DNA from: Anastatus disparis
Lineage: Eukaryota > Arthropoda > Insecta > Hymenoptera > Eupelmidae
DNA length: 64,000 nucleotides
Assembly: GCA_017163975.1 (NCBI GenBank)
Contig: JAFFSR010000240.1
Coordinates: 1,054,001-1,118,000, forward strand
Direction of reading: 5' to 3'
Shown: one piece after another, positions 36,023 through 49,014 of the stretch
How the letters are laid out: each line of letters starts with the position of its first letter
Numbering within the stretch: position 1 is the stretch's first letter
Made by a program: the position numbers and the translations under genes
The notes under the pieces: generated by a model
Database searches by the model: none
What the model was told of the DNA's origin: nothing
What the model saw: only the letters and a program-made list of their open reading frames with translations

Positions 36023-36229
36023 GAGCCGGTGAGTGGCTCAGTCGGTAGAGTGTTGGATTCGTAATCACGGGATTTTGAGTTCGAATCCCGCTCTCGGCAG
36101 CCTATTGATACAAGCACCAATATACGTTATATGTGCTGAAGTTAACAAACACACTTACGAACTCCGTCGCTGATTAGCATTATAAAATAGCATAAATATA
36201 GCGACGTTAAAGAAGAATAAAAAAAAAAC
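36023..36229 (+). mobile_element. tRNA-derived SINE (family 1), copy 2
   Basis: Head GAGCCGGTGAGTGGCTCAGT with B box GAGTTCGAATCCC and CTCTCGGCAG, so here the 5' GCCGG and the 3' CGGC could still pair as an acceptor stem. The body ends ATAGCGACGTTAAAG and an A-rich tail. The anticodon position reads CGT. Confidence 0.88.
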
Positions 36230-39200
36230 TTTATATGAAATTAAATATTCAAAACTAATGTGTAAATTATTTTTTTTATTATCTTATTCTAACTTTTCTA
36301 CACTTTTTTTTATTATCTTTTTCTAACTTTTCTATTATTATGCGTATGAAAAGAAAAATCAAAGGTTTGAATATTTATAAATGTTTTAAAAAATAATTTA
36401 ACTATTCAACTTACCTACACAAGTCATTATGTATTATTTTTCATCATAATTTGATTTAAGGAAAGATCATACAAACAAATCTTATCATATTAAAATCATT
36501 GTAAACGAAATAATAGAGAACTTAGCCTTATATTTTTGAAATTAAAAATAGTTTTTAATAAAAGTTGAAGTTTTATTATACGAGCAGCGTTTAACACATA
36601 TAAAAATAAAAAAATTGTTAAGATAAAAATAATTAAAAGACCAATCTCATATTTTCTTTAAAATGTTATTTATATTTATTTCTATTATAAAAATGTATTA
36701 GGAACTGTGTACGACAATCTATGAAATAAGTTTTTAATAAAAAATTAGTATTTTCATTTCCAAAATGTTAGGTAAAATATTTCTAAAGATCTCCGGCGAC
36801 AAATCCAACCCTCTTCAAAGCACACACGGACGCGTCAGGATAAATTGAGTCGTCTCGAGTGGCCCGAGCAAACAGTCATCTAAAAGAGTGTGCGCACACA
36901 CGCACACACATACACTTTTCATTCGCTTTTTTATTTGCATTGGTACCACGTATATATACATACGTGTCATCCCAAAATTTCCTTCTTGACTATAGTAGTA
37001 TATAAAAGAAGCAACGGGTATCCTTTATATTGGCCTTTGAGGGCTAACTATTTCTTTTTTTTTCGAGTGGATCGATAAATCCTATCGAGTACAAAAAAAA
37101 GACTACCATTGATCCAACAAGATCGATTCTCATGTTTTTCTTTTTCTTTCTTTTTCTTCCTTATATTGATACTCGGTCGAGTACCACAAAATCCTTTTAT
37201 TTCATCTAACACTCTTCTGGCCTACATAAAATATAAAAGAAAGAGTAAATTTTCCTTTTTTTTTCTTCTTCATATAATAAAAGTGATCGACATTGTATCA
37301 ATTAATACAAGTTTATATTTGTAATAAAACATACTTTTTGTACGATCTATTGAAAAAAAATCTCAGCTTTATTGGATAACGGGGGTGCGTTTTAAAAGGT
37401 CTGATGTTGACTTAAGCATGTGGCGAATCCATCTCTAAAAACATCTTTATTCAACGAGACAACTTAGCGACCACCACCACAAATAAAGAAAAATAACGAA
37501 AGAAAAATCTTTCACGTTACACGCTTCATTAGATACGCACCGTGGGTAAGCTCATGTGTACGTTTCCTACAATATTTTGAAAGTTTTTTTAGCTTCTTTT
37601 TTATTTGAGTACAATAGTCACCTTTTTAACGATTATAGTGGTATTTTGTATTCGATTAAATCTTGTATTATACAACATTATATTGTGATTGAACTAAATT
37701 TTTTTTTATTCAATACATATGTCTATTTTTGCTTTTATTGTAATCAACATGTATTTATCTAAAAGTATAATAGTTGTATTTTTGATGAAGTATAATTGTT
37801 CAGGTATCAAATTCCTATGAAAAAAAATCAAACATTTAAAGTATAAAAACCAGATAAAAACTATCGTATAGCAAGTAATACTTACGTCTTTTACAATTAT
37901 GCAAATATATCTGCAAATTTTTTCAAAATCTGTTTTATATCTTATGCTTTTTTTTATTTTCTCAACGCGAAGTAAAACCATTCTCTTTTTTAAATCTGGA
38001 AATAAGAAAAAGAACGTCTCCCTTATTCTCTTTGAAGATTCAACCCAAGAATATTTTCTTTGAGGGTTAAGCGAACCCCTCTCTCTTTTTCCGACTATAT
38101 CACGAATATCGATGAGTTTTCTTTTCTTCCATGTTAAGTATACACACATATATATATTTTGCTTCATTCGAAATTCATTTTCAATAAATTTTAATGGAAG
38201 TTTCATATGACGTTAATAATAATGATTCTTGGATTATTTTAAAATGAAGTATTATTTATTATTTCAACGAACACATAATAAAAAAATAAAAGAAAAATAT
38301 AATAACAAGTTTTTACTTTTAAAAACAAAAAAGTTTAAATAAATTTTTATTAAAAAAAAAATAATATAGTATAACATTGAAAAACCTTATTAAAATTATC
38401 ATCATTATTCTCCAAAGACTAGTTTATAAGCAAAACAAATGACAACAAGTATAAATAATCGAGGGGAAAGAATAGAAAAAATAAATAAATAAACAAGAAA
38501 ATAATTTCTATTTGCAATAAATTATTGGCAGCTGCAAAGTACGTAGCGTTTGAGATTTAAGATGACGCAGAAAATTGCATAGCACCTAGAAATCCGATAT
38601 ACGCAGCGCGCGTATATATACAACGACTTGAGACGTCGTAGGGCGGTTCCTTTTACCGCGTGTGGTAAGCAAAAGAAATGCGGAGAGAGAAAGAGAGAGA
38701 AAAATAAAGAAAAGAGAGGGTGTTAGTATCCTTGAGGGCATCTTATAGTACAGGACTTTGCTGTGTATACGCTCGTTGGAGCTTAGGAGAGAAAGAGAAA
38801 AGAGTTTGGAATTTCGATCGCAAGTCTTGATAATAATGTGCAACCCATCGTGTAACGTCTACATTTCTACATTGCTCGATGCGTTTCAATTTTAATTGCT
38901 GTTTATTTTTTTTTCATTTTTTTTTTTAAGATTCCATTGTTGATTTATTTAATAATGTTAGGTAGGAATATTGAATTATAAATATATATAGTTATTGAGT
39001 GTAACATTAAATTCTATTGATGTTTAAAAATAATAAAATTATGACTGAAAATGGTAATAGTATTTATAGTATGATTCTTAAATAATCTTTTGAATTTTTA
39101 AGTTTTTTTTTATTACATTTTAAAAATAAAAGAAACAATATATAATAAATTGTTTTACCACGTTTTTTTAATTCTCTAAATAATCATAATTTCTGATATT

Positions 39201-39969
39201 TTCAGCAAATTTGAGTGCAACTATTCAGAAGTTTTATCGCAGTATACAAATTTAGTATAAAGAAAAATTAATATGAATTCAATCCAGATTGTTTAATAAA
39301 AAAAGAAGAAAATTGTAATAACAAATATATAGAACAATAAAAAATTAAAGTGAAATAAAAGTAAAATGTTTGCAATTTTATCGTCATACTATTATGAATT
39401 TTAATTATTTCTTACAACAAAAAGAGTGTCAGAGTTAGTAAAATTAAAATTTTTTTCTAAAATTTTTTTTCATATAAAATTATTTAGAGAGCTGTGTGTA
39501 ATCGATCAAATATTTTATTTTTTTGAAATTGTAGATTTTTCAGTTTTAAACTCTAAGGTTTTGTTGTAAAAAATTAAATTTATCTCAAAAATATACAGCT
39601 TTAAACAAATAATTCTAGAAAATTTTTACCAAAATGACATAAAAGTTGAGAAAATTCAAGTAAATTAAAAAAAAACAGTATGTATTCATACATTTAGATA
39701 TAAAAAATAGCATATTTTAATATAAAATTATTCTAAAATCTTATTTTAAAAATATTGTTATTACCATAAAAAAAACTTCCTTGAGTGTGTAATCAATCAG
39801 AATGATATCTAAATTTAAATTGTATTAATATACAGTTAATAAAATTTTTAATTCTCATAATTGATTTTAATAAAAATTTAAAAATCAATTATGAAAAAAT
39901 TAGACAGTAACTGTTTGATGAAAAGATTTTTAAAAATCCTATATGAACGAAAGAAAGAAATTTACAACG
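36230..39969. other. AT-rich region with islands at 36.8, 37.4 and 38.6 kb
   Basis: No gene recognised. Islands at about 36,780-37,130 (CA/GT and CGTATATATACATACG), 37,380-38,110 and 38,560-38,870 (GCGCGCG, GAGAGAAAGAGAGAG) alternate with AT-rich spacer. The 166-codon minus-strand frame 37,706-38,206 has no domain, is K/I/F-rich like the surrounding DNA, and is not annotated as a gene. Confidence 0.4.
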
Positions 39970-40163
39970 TTTAATTTTATTTAATGTCGCTGTATTTATG
40001 CATTACAATACTAATTAGCGACGAAGGTCCTCAGTGTGTTTGAGAACAAAGCACATGGAACGTACAATGGTGCTTTTCTCAATATCGGCCGAGAGCGGGA
40101 TTCGAACTTGGGACCTTGAGATTACTAATCCATCACTCTACCGAATTAGCCATTCAGACCTCT
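39970..40163 (-). mobile_element. tRNA-derived SINE (family 1), copy 3
   Basis: The only family 1 copy on the minus strand. Complement of the B box (GGGATTCGAACTTG) at about 40,097 and of a damaged A box (ACCGAATTAGCCA) at about 40,140; the body includes ACTAATTAGCGACGA and ATGTCGCTGTATTTATG. It directly precedes two other repeats (40,188-40,380 and 40,400-40,960). Confidence 0.85.
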
Positions 40164-40187
40164 TTGATAAATTTGTTTTAAGCTGAT

Positions 40188-40380
40188 GTAACTGAGTATT
40201 TGATTCATAAATAGTTACCGACTTGATAGTTTCCCGAATTTTCAATTTTTATTTAAAAATTTTCCGAGAAATTTTTATATTATGCTTTTTATTAGTTAAA
40301 ATGGAAGGCTGTGACATAGAGATTTTTTTTTTAATTTCGGGATTAAGAATAAAAAATTTAGAAAATTGCTTTTGATTTTA
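40188..40380. mobile_element. Foldback MITE, second copy
   Basis: Relative of 4,350-4,611: ATAGTTACCGACTTGATAGT, ATTTTTATATTATGCTTTT and TAGTTAAAATGGAAGGC correspond in order to the first copy. The right inverted arm has decayed here. Confidence 0.65.
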
Positions 40381-40399
40381 AAAATTTAAATTGTCTTTG

Positions 40400-40960
40400 C
40401 TTATACTTTTAAATTGATAAAAAGTCAATTTTTCAAGTGTAATAAAATTGTTTTTAGTTGCAGCAAAGAAATAAAAAAATTTATTTCTTTTATTAAATTT
40501 AATTTTTATTAGATACTGATTGTAAAGAGTTTTTGATCGTTTAAAAATCGGAACCAAGGAAATTATAATAAAAAAGTATTGTTGCTAAATATTTTTTGAG
40601 TAATTATAAAATTAATAAAATGTTATAAATTTAATTTTGATAATTATACATGGGAAAATTTGTTGATAATTGATGGAAAAAATTAATAATAATTTGTTGA
40701 TCGATACAGAAGTATTTGTATCCTTTAAAATCATTATAGTTTTTAAAATTAATTCTATAATATTGCATTCTGTAATAAATAGATGACGATAATGGCTGAT
40801 TATTTCAGTTCTCTTATTCTTGTTGAAGAATTTTTAATGACAGAAGAGTCAAAGAATATATTGATGCACTTGTTTCTATATTCATTACAATAACAAGAAC
40901 TTTGCTTCGCTTTTACGACACAAACATTGTTTTTATTTTACATTAAAAATGAAAATGGAT
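40400..40960. repeat. Dispersed repeat, copy 2
   Basis: Corresponds to 14,100-14,790 without the hairpin insertion (see there). The order 40,188-40,380 then this repeat suggests that both belonged to one larger composite element. Confidence 0.5.
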
Positions 40961-43900
40961 CTGTAGAATTGATTAATAATTAATTTATATAATTCATACC
41001 TGAAGATTCAAAAATAGCACCTTGATTTATAATTTAAGAACGTTTTCATTATGACAACAGAATTTTTACCTTCAAACTTTCAATTTTCATTCTTTTATAA
41101 TAGGATTAATACTAAATTATTTTATAATAGGATTGATACTAGATCGTAAATATATTTTTTTCTATTAAAAATTTCTATAAAAATATTTAATTGCGTATAA
41201 ACGGAAAAAATTCAAGAAAATCTCATGGAAAATTTACTATTTTACAAGAAAATATCAACTGCAATTTATCACATTCGACATAATAATATATTTGGCAAAC
41301 ATAAAGATAAAAATAACTTTCCAAAAGCAAAAAAAAAAGAAGAAAAATTGATCGTGCCATTAAATACTTACCATTTAAAATTTAAGTCTCACTCAAACAA
41401 TCTCGATGAAAGTTCTAACATTTAAGGTAGTGAACTAATATTTTTCAACAGCATTTAGAAGCATAACGTCAAGTATACACAAGATTAGAGTATATAAAAA
41501 CTGGCGCTTTTATACCACGAAAAGCATATATAACAAAGTACCTAACGCCACGCCTATATAAAATCGTGATCAGCTTTTCTGTGCGACCGACACACATACA
41601 TATAATAAAAAATAAAGAGAGAATTTACTCTCATTTGTATTATATATGTATAATGTTAGAAGGCAAAAGAGAAAATAAAAAATGGAATAAAGTAAAGGAC
41701 GAGAGGCGATGAATGCGATTATAAAGAACCAAGAGCTTTGCTGGTAATAGAGTAAAGCGTGTTCTCACGAAACTGTATCACGATGAAATTTGTCATCTAT
41801 TCCCAGAGGCGCACTTGTCAAGTATATAACAAGTATTATATTCTTGGCTGCTGCTGTTAATATCTACTGAACATGCAATATTTAATAATAATTGTTCAAT
41901 GGAAATTTTAGTTAATTTTCAATTTTAATTTAAACTTATCGCGTAATGCTGATTAATTATTGCTTGGATTTATGGACATTATTTATGTTAACGTTCATAA
42001 AAAAAAGATATTTTCAAAGATGGAATTTGCATATTTGAAATGTAGATTAAAATTTTTGTGTGAAAATAAATTTAATATCGATGTTACAAATTTTTAAGAT
42101 CTTGTATCTTATTCCAAAATTTTTGAAAGTAACTTGATGTTATTTTTCCATTTTATTGTAAAAACATGACATGAAAATATTTAAAAAATCGTTTAATACT
42201 GAGAATTTGCAATTATTTAAGTCATATACCATATTATAGAAACATATTTAAGGGAACGTAAAAGTCTGCAATAATTATTACTTTATTTACTAATAGATAA
42301 TCATATTAATAATTATGATTAAAAATATAATTTTTTAAATAAAATTTGAACTGTACATATACATTAAAAAACTCAAATTTCTCCCTAAAAACTACTTAAA
42401 AAATTAATCGAACAATCTTTATAGTTCATACCGAGGTTCATACTGCAAATCAAAGAATTTTTTTAAAAATGTTGCTGTGAGTGTAATTAATAATGTAATC
42501 CCCTATTAATTGTTGAAGTAGGAATATAATCCTTACATCTCCTTCAAATAAAATACCAATAGTTCCGCCTGGAAATAGCACTAAACCGCAGTTAAAAATA
42601 AACGCCCTATTGTGTGATGACTTGTTGAAAAACTTTACTCTTAGTACTTCACTTTATACATATCAGTAAAATTCATCTCCACCAAGGAGGAATATATTTC
42701 GATTTTCAAGCAAAAATTAACATAATTCATACTTGCCGCGAAGACTAACAGAATGAAATTGCGCCATAAATACTAAAATATCTCAACACTGTTCTACGAA
42801 GAATAGCACATTCCAACTAGTATATTTCAACGCTGTTTTGCAAAGAATAGCCTACTCTACTGCAAAGAATAAGACAATTCATCAATGCATCTTAAAAATT
42901 AACACATTTGGTGTATCTTTCGACAAACGGATGGCTGGTTTTAAGTGAGTTTATAAATTAAAGCTTGTCGATAAGTATCCATAAGTGCTACTTTTTCACA
43001 CAAGAAGATGGAAAGTATTAATTTATGCGGTAAAGATATGAAAAATGGTAATCTTATCGTAAATTATTAAAAAGTGTTAGCTATAGCAGCAGAGTCGCAA
43101 CAAGTACTAAAATTTGTGATGGAACCGTGAAAACGGCTAGTCTTCGCGGCAAAATGTTCAAATGATATCATTTTCGCGATCATAGCACGAAATGTGCTAT
43201 TTTTTTCGTTAGAGTATTTTCAAATTTATTAGTTTTTAACGTAAAATAAAATTTGCTATTCATCATTAGAGACGACGATACTGCATCGTCTCGCCGCATG
43301 CAGGCAGTTTCTATTTTTGCTCTTCTTTTAACTGAAACGGTGTTTCAGTTAAAAGAATTAGTATAAATAATAGTTTAAAATATATCGTTTATATTTATCT
43401 GAAATGAATCTTTGCTATTATGCATAGCACGTTCCTATATCAATACTTACAAGTAATTTAGAGAAACATTATTATTTTATCTCAAATATTATGTTTAAAT
43501 AAATACAATAAGCGATGAAGAATTGTATTTTTTTTAAAATTCAGAGTAATTTTCCAGACATCATCTGTTGAATAAAAAAAAACACCGTCTCGCCAATTTG
43601 AGAATAGAAACTTATAAAAATAATGGAAATCGAGCTATGTGAATATACACAATTGAGCCATCATAAAGAAAAAGTGTGAACGAAATTCACCCGGCAAATT
43701 GTTGCCATCATCGCAGCAGAGTGAAAGAGAAAAAGCAACCTTTGTCGTTGTCAGGGGAACGACGAGACAACGCGAAAGAGTAAGAGAGCAAAGTATAGGG
43801 AGAAAGAGAGAGAATGAGATAAATCAAATTGAAACGGTAAATGAAACGTAGGCAAAAAGATGGTTTGTCAAATTTTGAGATGAAAAAAAGATTTTATTAG

Positions 43901-44379
43901 ATTCAGAAGCTTGAATTTTAGTTAGTTTATAAAATTTACTTTTATTTCTTTTTTATAAAATTAATCTTTTTATTTACAGAAAACTTTTATTTTAAAGGAA
44001 AGTAAATGTTAGTACTGTTAAACAATATAACTCAAAAAATTGGTTTTTATTTACTACAAATATTTAATAAAGAATTTAGCAAAAATGTTTTTTTTTATTA
44101 AGAAATCTATTTATTTGTCTTTTCTTTTATTAAAGAGATTCAAAAATAAAAATTCAAAATATTCATTGTAAGGCAAAATAGATAAATTAAAAATGAAATA
44201 TAATACGATTCAATGAATTTCATTGCTTTTTAAGTCCTCGACAACGTAATCGTCAAAGATTACGTAATAGTTTAAGATTAGTAAAACATATGCATTAAAA
44301 AAAAATTGAAGACTCAAGATTTTAAATTTTGATTTATTTTTTCTTCTTTATTGTTAACAGTATATTCTCTCAAGAAGGT
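40961..44379. other. AT-rich region with islands and hairpins
   Basis: No gene recognised. Islands at about 41,440-41,830, 42,530-43,360 and 43,570-43,830. The second contains a diverged 44-bp direct repeat (42,781 and 42,825: CAACACTGTT-CGAAGAATAGC-type) and a 16-bp hairpin (43,323-43,357). The third has GAGAGTGAAAGAGAAAAAGC-type purine tracts. Confidence 0.4.
43323..43357. repeat. Perfect 16-bp hairpin
   Basis: TTCTTTTAACTGAAAC and its exact complement are separated by the three bases GGT. Confidence 0.95.
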
Positions 44380-46742
44380 TCGATCTTCAAGTCTTTAATA
44401 CATCGAAAGCAGAAGCAGTATCGAGAAGTATGTGAGGGTGAGTATGTATATTATATACATATAAAAGCAGCAGCAGCAGCAGGCAGGTAAGGGAGCATCG
44501 ATTGCTAGTTGCGCTTGCGCACAGTATCATGAATTTGTTCTTTCTCTCCTCCTTCTCTCTTCTATCATATTATCATTATATGTACTATGTATATACGTAT
44601 ATAGTAAAAGTAAAGTTGACGTATCAGCGAGCAGCGCGCCTGCGTTACTGGAGGCGGCGCCGGGAGGAGGATGCGTAGTATGCGCAGCCTCAGGGTGGCT
44701 GGTATATATGATCTAGAAAGAGAAAGAAAGGCAACAACTGAAAAAAAGGAAGAAGAAGAAGAGCGAGACAATGAGAAATATAGAAGGAGGCGGTAGTTCT
44801 CTGCCTGAAGCGCAGTGCGACGTCGCGACGCGCCACGTGCGGTGGGTATATTAAAGCTTTTTAGTTGAGAGAAAACGGCAACGATAACCGGAAGCCGCCG
44901 GCTCTGTATATCGTTTCCTTCCGTCTTTTCTTTCCTTCTTCTTCTCTCCTTCTCTTTCTCTCTTTTTCGCGACTTTTACTTCCGTTTAGTGTATATAACT
45001 TCTTTTATTTAGGGAAGAATCTGTTGCACAACGACCCTTAGCTTACGGGCCCTTTTTTCTCCGTGTACATGTATATACGTATATATGCACTGGTTTCTTT
45101 AGCTTGGCTTTTTTTTTGAGCTCTCGGGATTTCGAGGTCTCCAGCACTACTCGGCAGGCCTCAAGGCAATATTTAACATAACTGGCTGTTTTAGTTGCGT
45201 GCCTTTTAATTATTTTTTTTATTTTTTGTTTAGGCTATCAATTTATATTTTACCTTTTATTTTTTTTTCATCATATCTGATTTAGACAGTTCGTTTTTTT
45301 AGTTTTAGTTTTAGAATACAATGTATTAATTTTTTTTTTTTTTTATTAATATTATTAAATATTATTTTTTTTTATTAATATAAACTTTAAGCTTTTTTGC
45401 TATGTGTGGTTATTTAAATATTTGAAAATAAGTATCCTCATGCATGAATTTTAATTATTAGAAAGTATGTAAGGTAATCGATTTAGAAAGTAAAAAACGA
45501 ATTTTTTTTTTAAGTAAATTCTCCTATTTATCGCCTAAGGTATTAAAAAGAGTAAATAAATTTTCTATAAATAAATGATCGAAAAAATTTAAATACAATA
45601 AAGAACAGCGGACTGTTGGCATTTAATTTTCTTGTCCGTTTTTAAATGAATTTTAATAATTCCTTGGTATTTCTTTTCTTTAAATAATAAAAATTTAATA
45701 AAATCTATAATGAAAAAATAATTAAATTTAGGTGTAAAATACAAACTAAAAATCTATTATAGAATAAAAGAAGAATCAATCTAGTCTCATCTCATTTTGA
45801 TCAGCTGAAAAATCTCGATCTTTAATCCCGTACCAACATCAAGTACAAGTTTCTATTATTCGAACTCGACCTTGCATGTAAACCCAACAATATACACATA
45901 GCTTAATACATCCACCCACGCGCTCTTTTACTTCATGAAAATATATATACCCCCTTATTTTTTGTTGCTATTCTCAATGTATATATATAATAATGGTTTG
46001 GTGTGTAAGAGAAGGATTGAAGTATAATGCCCAGAGAGCGCGCGCATATAAACCCCCCATGTGTACATTATACCGATTCGTGTCTGCGCGCTTTTCTCTC
46101 TCTCTCTCTCTTCATCTCTCTCTCTTTCTATACCCCGCGCGCGCGTGTGTTGTGTTGCGAGATATAGGGAGTTTATAACGTCACACACTGTAGAGTCTTG
46201 GCTTATGCGCGCAAGCCTCATCTTACTCACTCTCTCGTTATAATTCTCTTTTCACCTGAACCGAAATACCTTCGCTCTTTTTTTTTTCTTTATAACACGT
46301 TTTTTCGTTTATTTCGTGTTATTTCTTTAACAGTGGCGAATTATTTTTTTAATCTATAGATTGTAAAAAAAAATTCAATTGTGATTTTTTTGATAGTTAC
46401 GGTGTCGTTGTTGCATAGGGAAAGATAGTCTATTGTTGGTTATTATTTTTAAATTTTTCATTTCAAGAAAGAAAAGGAAAATTAAAAAAATTTTTTTTTT
46501 AATTTGTGCGCGTCGCGATGTTTGATACGCGGTGCTTTTTTATTAGATAACAATGATGTTTCGTCGAAATTTAGTGTAATTTTGTTGTTTCATATATAGG
46601 TGATTGTTCGTTTATTTTTTATTTTCAACTCACGTGCTGCTGGATTGAATTTTTAGACGTGGAGAAATGAAATAAAGAAAGTGACTTATCGAGTGATTGA
46701 AAAAGTGATAAGTTCTCTATTCTTTAGAATCGTGAAAAAAAG
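44380..46742 (+). promoter_or_regulatory. Promoter region and leader exon of a plus-strand gene
   Basis: Two less AT-rich islands (about 44,380-45,180 and 45,780-46,260) precede a strong donor, AAAAAAAG|GTGAGT, at 46,742/46,743. A TATA-like TATATTAAA at 44,847-44,855 follows a CACGTG E-box (44,834-44,839) and GC-rich words such as GACGTCGCGACGCGCC; a start near 44,880 is possible. CT tracts at 44,935-44,965 and 46,095-46,127 and a TAACGTCA motif near 46,176 are typical of insect developmental promoters. The start of the exon is uncertain, and the AT-rich stretch 45,190-45,780 could be spliced out. The exon would be non-coding and join the acceptor at 48,733. Confidence 0.45.
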
Positions 46743-48733
46743 GTGAGTTTTTTAAATTCTTATCTGAGCTTTGACATGAACAGTACATAAGCCACATATT
46801 TCTGTCAAAAATCAAAATTTTCATAATGTCTACATATACTTACAATTACAACAAAACAAAAACAACTAAAGGAGATTTTCATAATTAATAATTAAAGAAA
46901 AGATAAAAAAAATTAATATTTTTAAAATTGTTCATTTTTTAAATAAAAATTAAAAATGTGTATTTTATTTACTGCTTATTGAAGTATTATAAACAAAACA
47001 ATCGAAAGCACAACTTAATAGCTTAATATTTTCAAATTAAATTTAAAAAAAGTTCTAAATAAAATAATTTTTTATAAATTAATCATTAAAAATTAATATT
47101 AACCAATGACAATAAAAATATTATCTTAAATTTTTACGTGATTCATTTATACGACGACTCACCGTATAATAAAAGTGAAATTATCAGAAAAGCTCGAGTG
47201 AATAAGGGAAGCTAAAGAGTATAAAAGTCTCATCGGAAAAAAGAAAAGAAAAAGAAAAATTGGATAAAACTTTATTAAAAAGTTTTTACTAACTTTACTG
47301 TGGAGACGATGTCGCGTGTTTCCCTTTCATTTATCCAGGAGTATTTGCAATTAAAAAACGGTTGTGCCACCTTGGGGAGCCGTATTTAAACTTTGCTTAA
47401 CTAAGTTCGCACTGTTGACGGAAAACCCTCGGGATTCTTCAAAGCAAAAGTCTTCTTCTTCTTATTTTTCTGCTCTTCATCTTTTCTTTATACAATTCTT
47501 GATCCTTTACGCCAATTTTTCTCTTCGTCTTTTCTTCTTATACCTTTGCCAAATCTTTTTCTTAAACTTTCTTACACGGAGATTTAACGCTTTGCAAATA
47601 GATAACTGTGGACACAGTAGAAGCCGAGAGTAACGATGTTGGCTTGTTTGCTGAATTTATGCTGTTATTTTTTGCAATTTAAATGCCGTCATAAAACGTA
47701 AAATGCTCGGGTTATTCAGTGTAAACTTGACGATGATTAATGTTTATAGTACTGTAATAACTTATTTTGCAAAGATTTTAATGGTAATACACGTTTAATA
47801 AAAAATTCAATTTTTTATCATTTTAAGTTTCATTAATTTTACTTTCTGTCTGTATTCACGTTTATGTAATAAATATTGAATGAATCGCATCATGATAAAA
47901 TCAGCAAGCTGAAAAAAATGAAACTACTTTTTTTGAGGTTATGAAATGCGAAGATATTTTTATATATTTATACAATAAATATTTATAAAATGTTTGAACA
48001 TTAAATGTATACATCTATGAAAATAATCAGTTGTTTAATGTTTCTGAAAGATAATAAACTAACATAAAATGTATGTATCTTGAGATCTTCAGTGGCTCAC
48101 TCGGTAGAGTGATAGATTCGTAATCTCGGGGTTTCGAGTTCGAATCTTGCTCTCGGCCAATTTATACAAGCACCACTGTAAGTTATATGTGCTTTGTTTA
48201 CCAACACACTGAAAAACTCCGTCGCTAGCATCGTAATGATATCATTTACAGCGACGTTAAATAAATTTTAAAAAAATGAATTGTTAGTAATTGCAAATAG
48301 TTTTTTTTTATTGAATGTTAATTTAAAATATGGTATTAAAGAAATACCATAGAAATATTCGTAATAATAAAAAATAATTTTTCAATTAAATAATTTGAAT
48401 AAAAGAAAAAATTTATTGAATAAATATTGTTCACTAAATACGTGTCATTTACATAACGTAATCAATAAAAATATTCAAAGATGTCAATAATCCATCTATT
48501 AAATTTTATGTATTACATCAAATAAAATGATTATTTGAATGTTAATATTATATTTTTTTATTATAAATATTTGAATAAACACTTAATTCAACTTACAAAA
48601 TTTAGATAAATTACTTTTAATAATTATAATCTATACTAAAGCATAAATACTAATTGACAGTGTATATTTATTAGAATAAATTAAATTTTTCAAAATCAAC
48701 AATAATATAAAAATATATTATCTTCTGTTTCAG
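46743..48733 (+). other. Intron 1 of the predicted gene
   Basis: Bounded by GTGAGT at 46,743 and by TTATCTTCTGTTTCAG at 48,718-48,733. It contains an island at about 47,140-47,660, a family 1 SINE at 48,082-48,277 and otherwise AT-rich spacer. An 89-codon frame at 47,364-47,633 lies inside; it has no known domain. Confidence 0.45.
48082..48277 (+). mobile_element. tRNA-derived SINE (family 1), copy 4
   Basis: A box CAGTGGCTCACTCGG, B box GAGTTCGAATCTT, then CACTGTAAGTTATATGTGC and ACAGCGACGTTAAATAAA with an A-rich tail. It lies in the predicted first intron, in sense orientation. It lacks the ATTAGC half of the GCTAATTAGCATCG block (reads GCTAGCATCG), an apparent small deletion. Confidence 0.87.
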
Positions 48734-48978
48734 ATAACCAATAATCCAACCAATTACGTGGTGCAATAAATAATAATAAAAAAGAAGGAACTTATTATAA
48801 GAAAATATGATCACAACTTTTATCGAAACGATCAGTGATTCGCGTTAAAAAAACGCGAATAAACAAATAGTTTAAAGTGCAATTTTGCGCCGTCATTGGC
48901 GCTTAACAAGACAATCGCGACACATTGCCGCCTACCAGTGTATCGCGTTTACTTGCGAGGACGGATTATCAAGACGAC
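48734..48978 (+). other. 5' UTR part of exon 2
   Basis: Follows a good acceptor (pyrimidine-rich tract plus CAG at 48,731-48,733). It contains one upstream frame, ATG at 48,807 to TAA at 48,848 (13 codons), and an in-frame stop TAA at 48,904-48,906 before the proposed start. The stretch 48,830-48,978 is less AT-rich (GCGCCGTCATTGGCGC) than the surrounding intron, as expected for an exon. Confidence 0.5.
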
Positions 48979-49014
48979 ATGTCCTACCTTGCTTTGGATT
49001 CTAATGCCTGGCAG
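48979..49014 (+). CDS. First coding exon of an unrecognised gene
   Basis: ATG at 48,979 in the context GACGACATGTCC opens twelve codons, M-S-Y-L-A-L-D-S-N-A-W-Q, ending at CAG|GTATGT (49,014/49,015) in phase 0. An in-frame stop lies upstream at 48,904, so this is the first usable start in this frame. A short coding tip on an otherwise untranslated exon, followed by a very long intron, is common in large insect regulatory and neuronal genes. I do not recognise the peptide and give no function. The next coding exon is not found up to 64,000. The call rests on splice-site quality, composition and the leader exon at 46,742. Confidence 0.5.

Noticed and set aside
37706..38206. 166-codon minus-strand frame
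   Set aside because: No domain or motif, residue use mirrors AT-rich spacer, no splice or promoter context.
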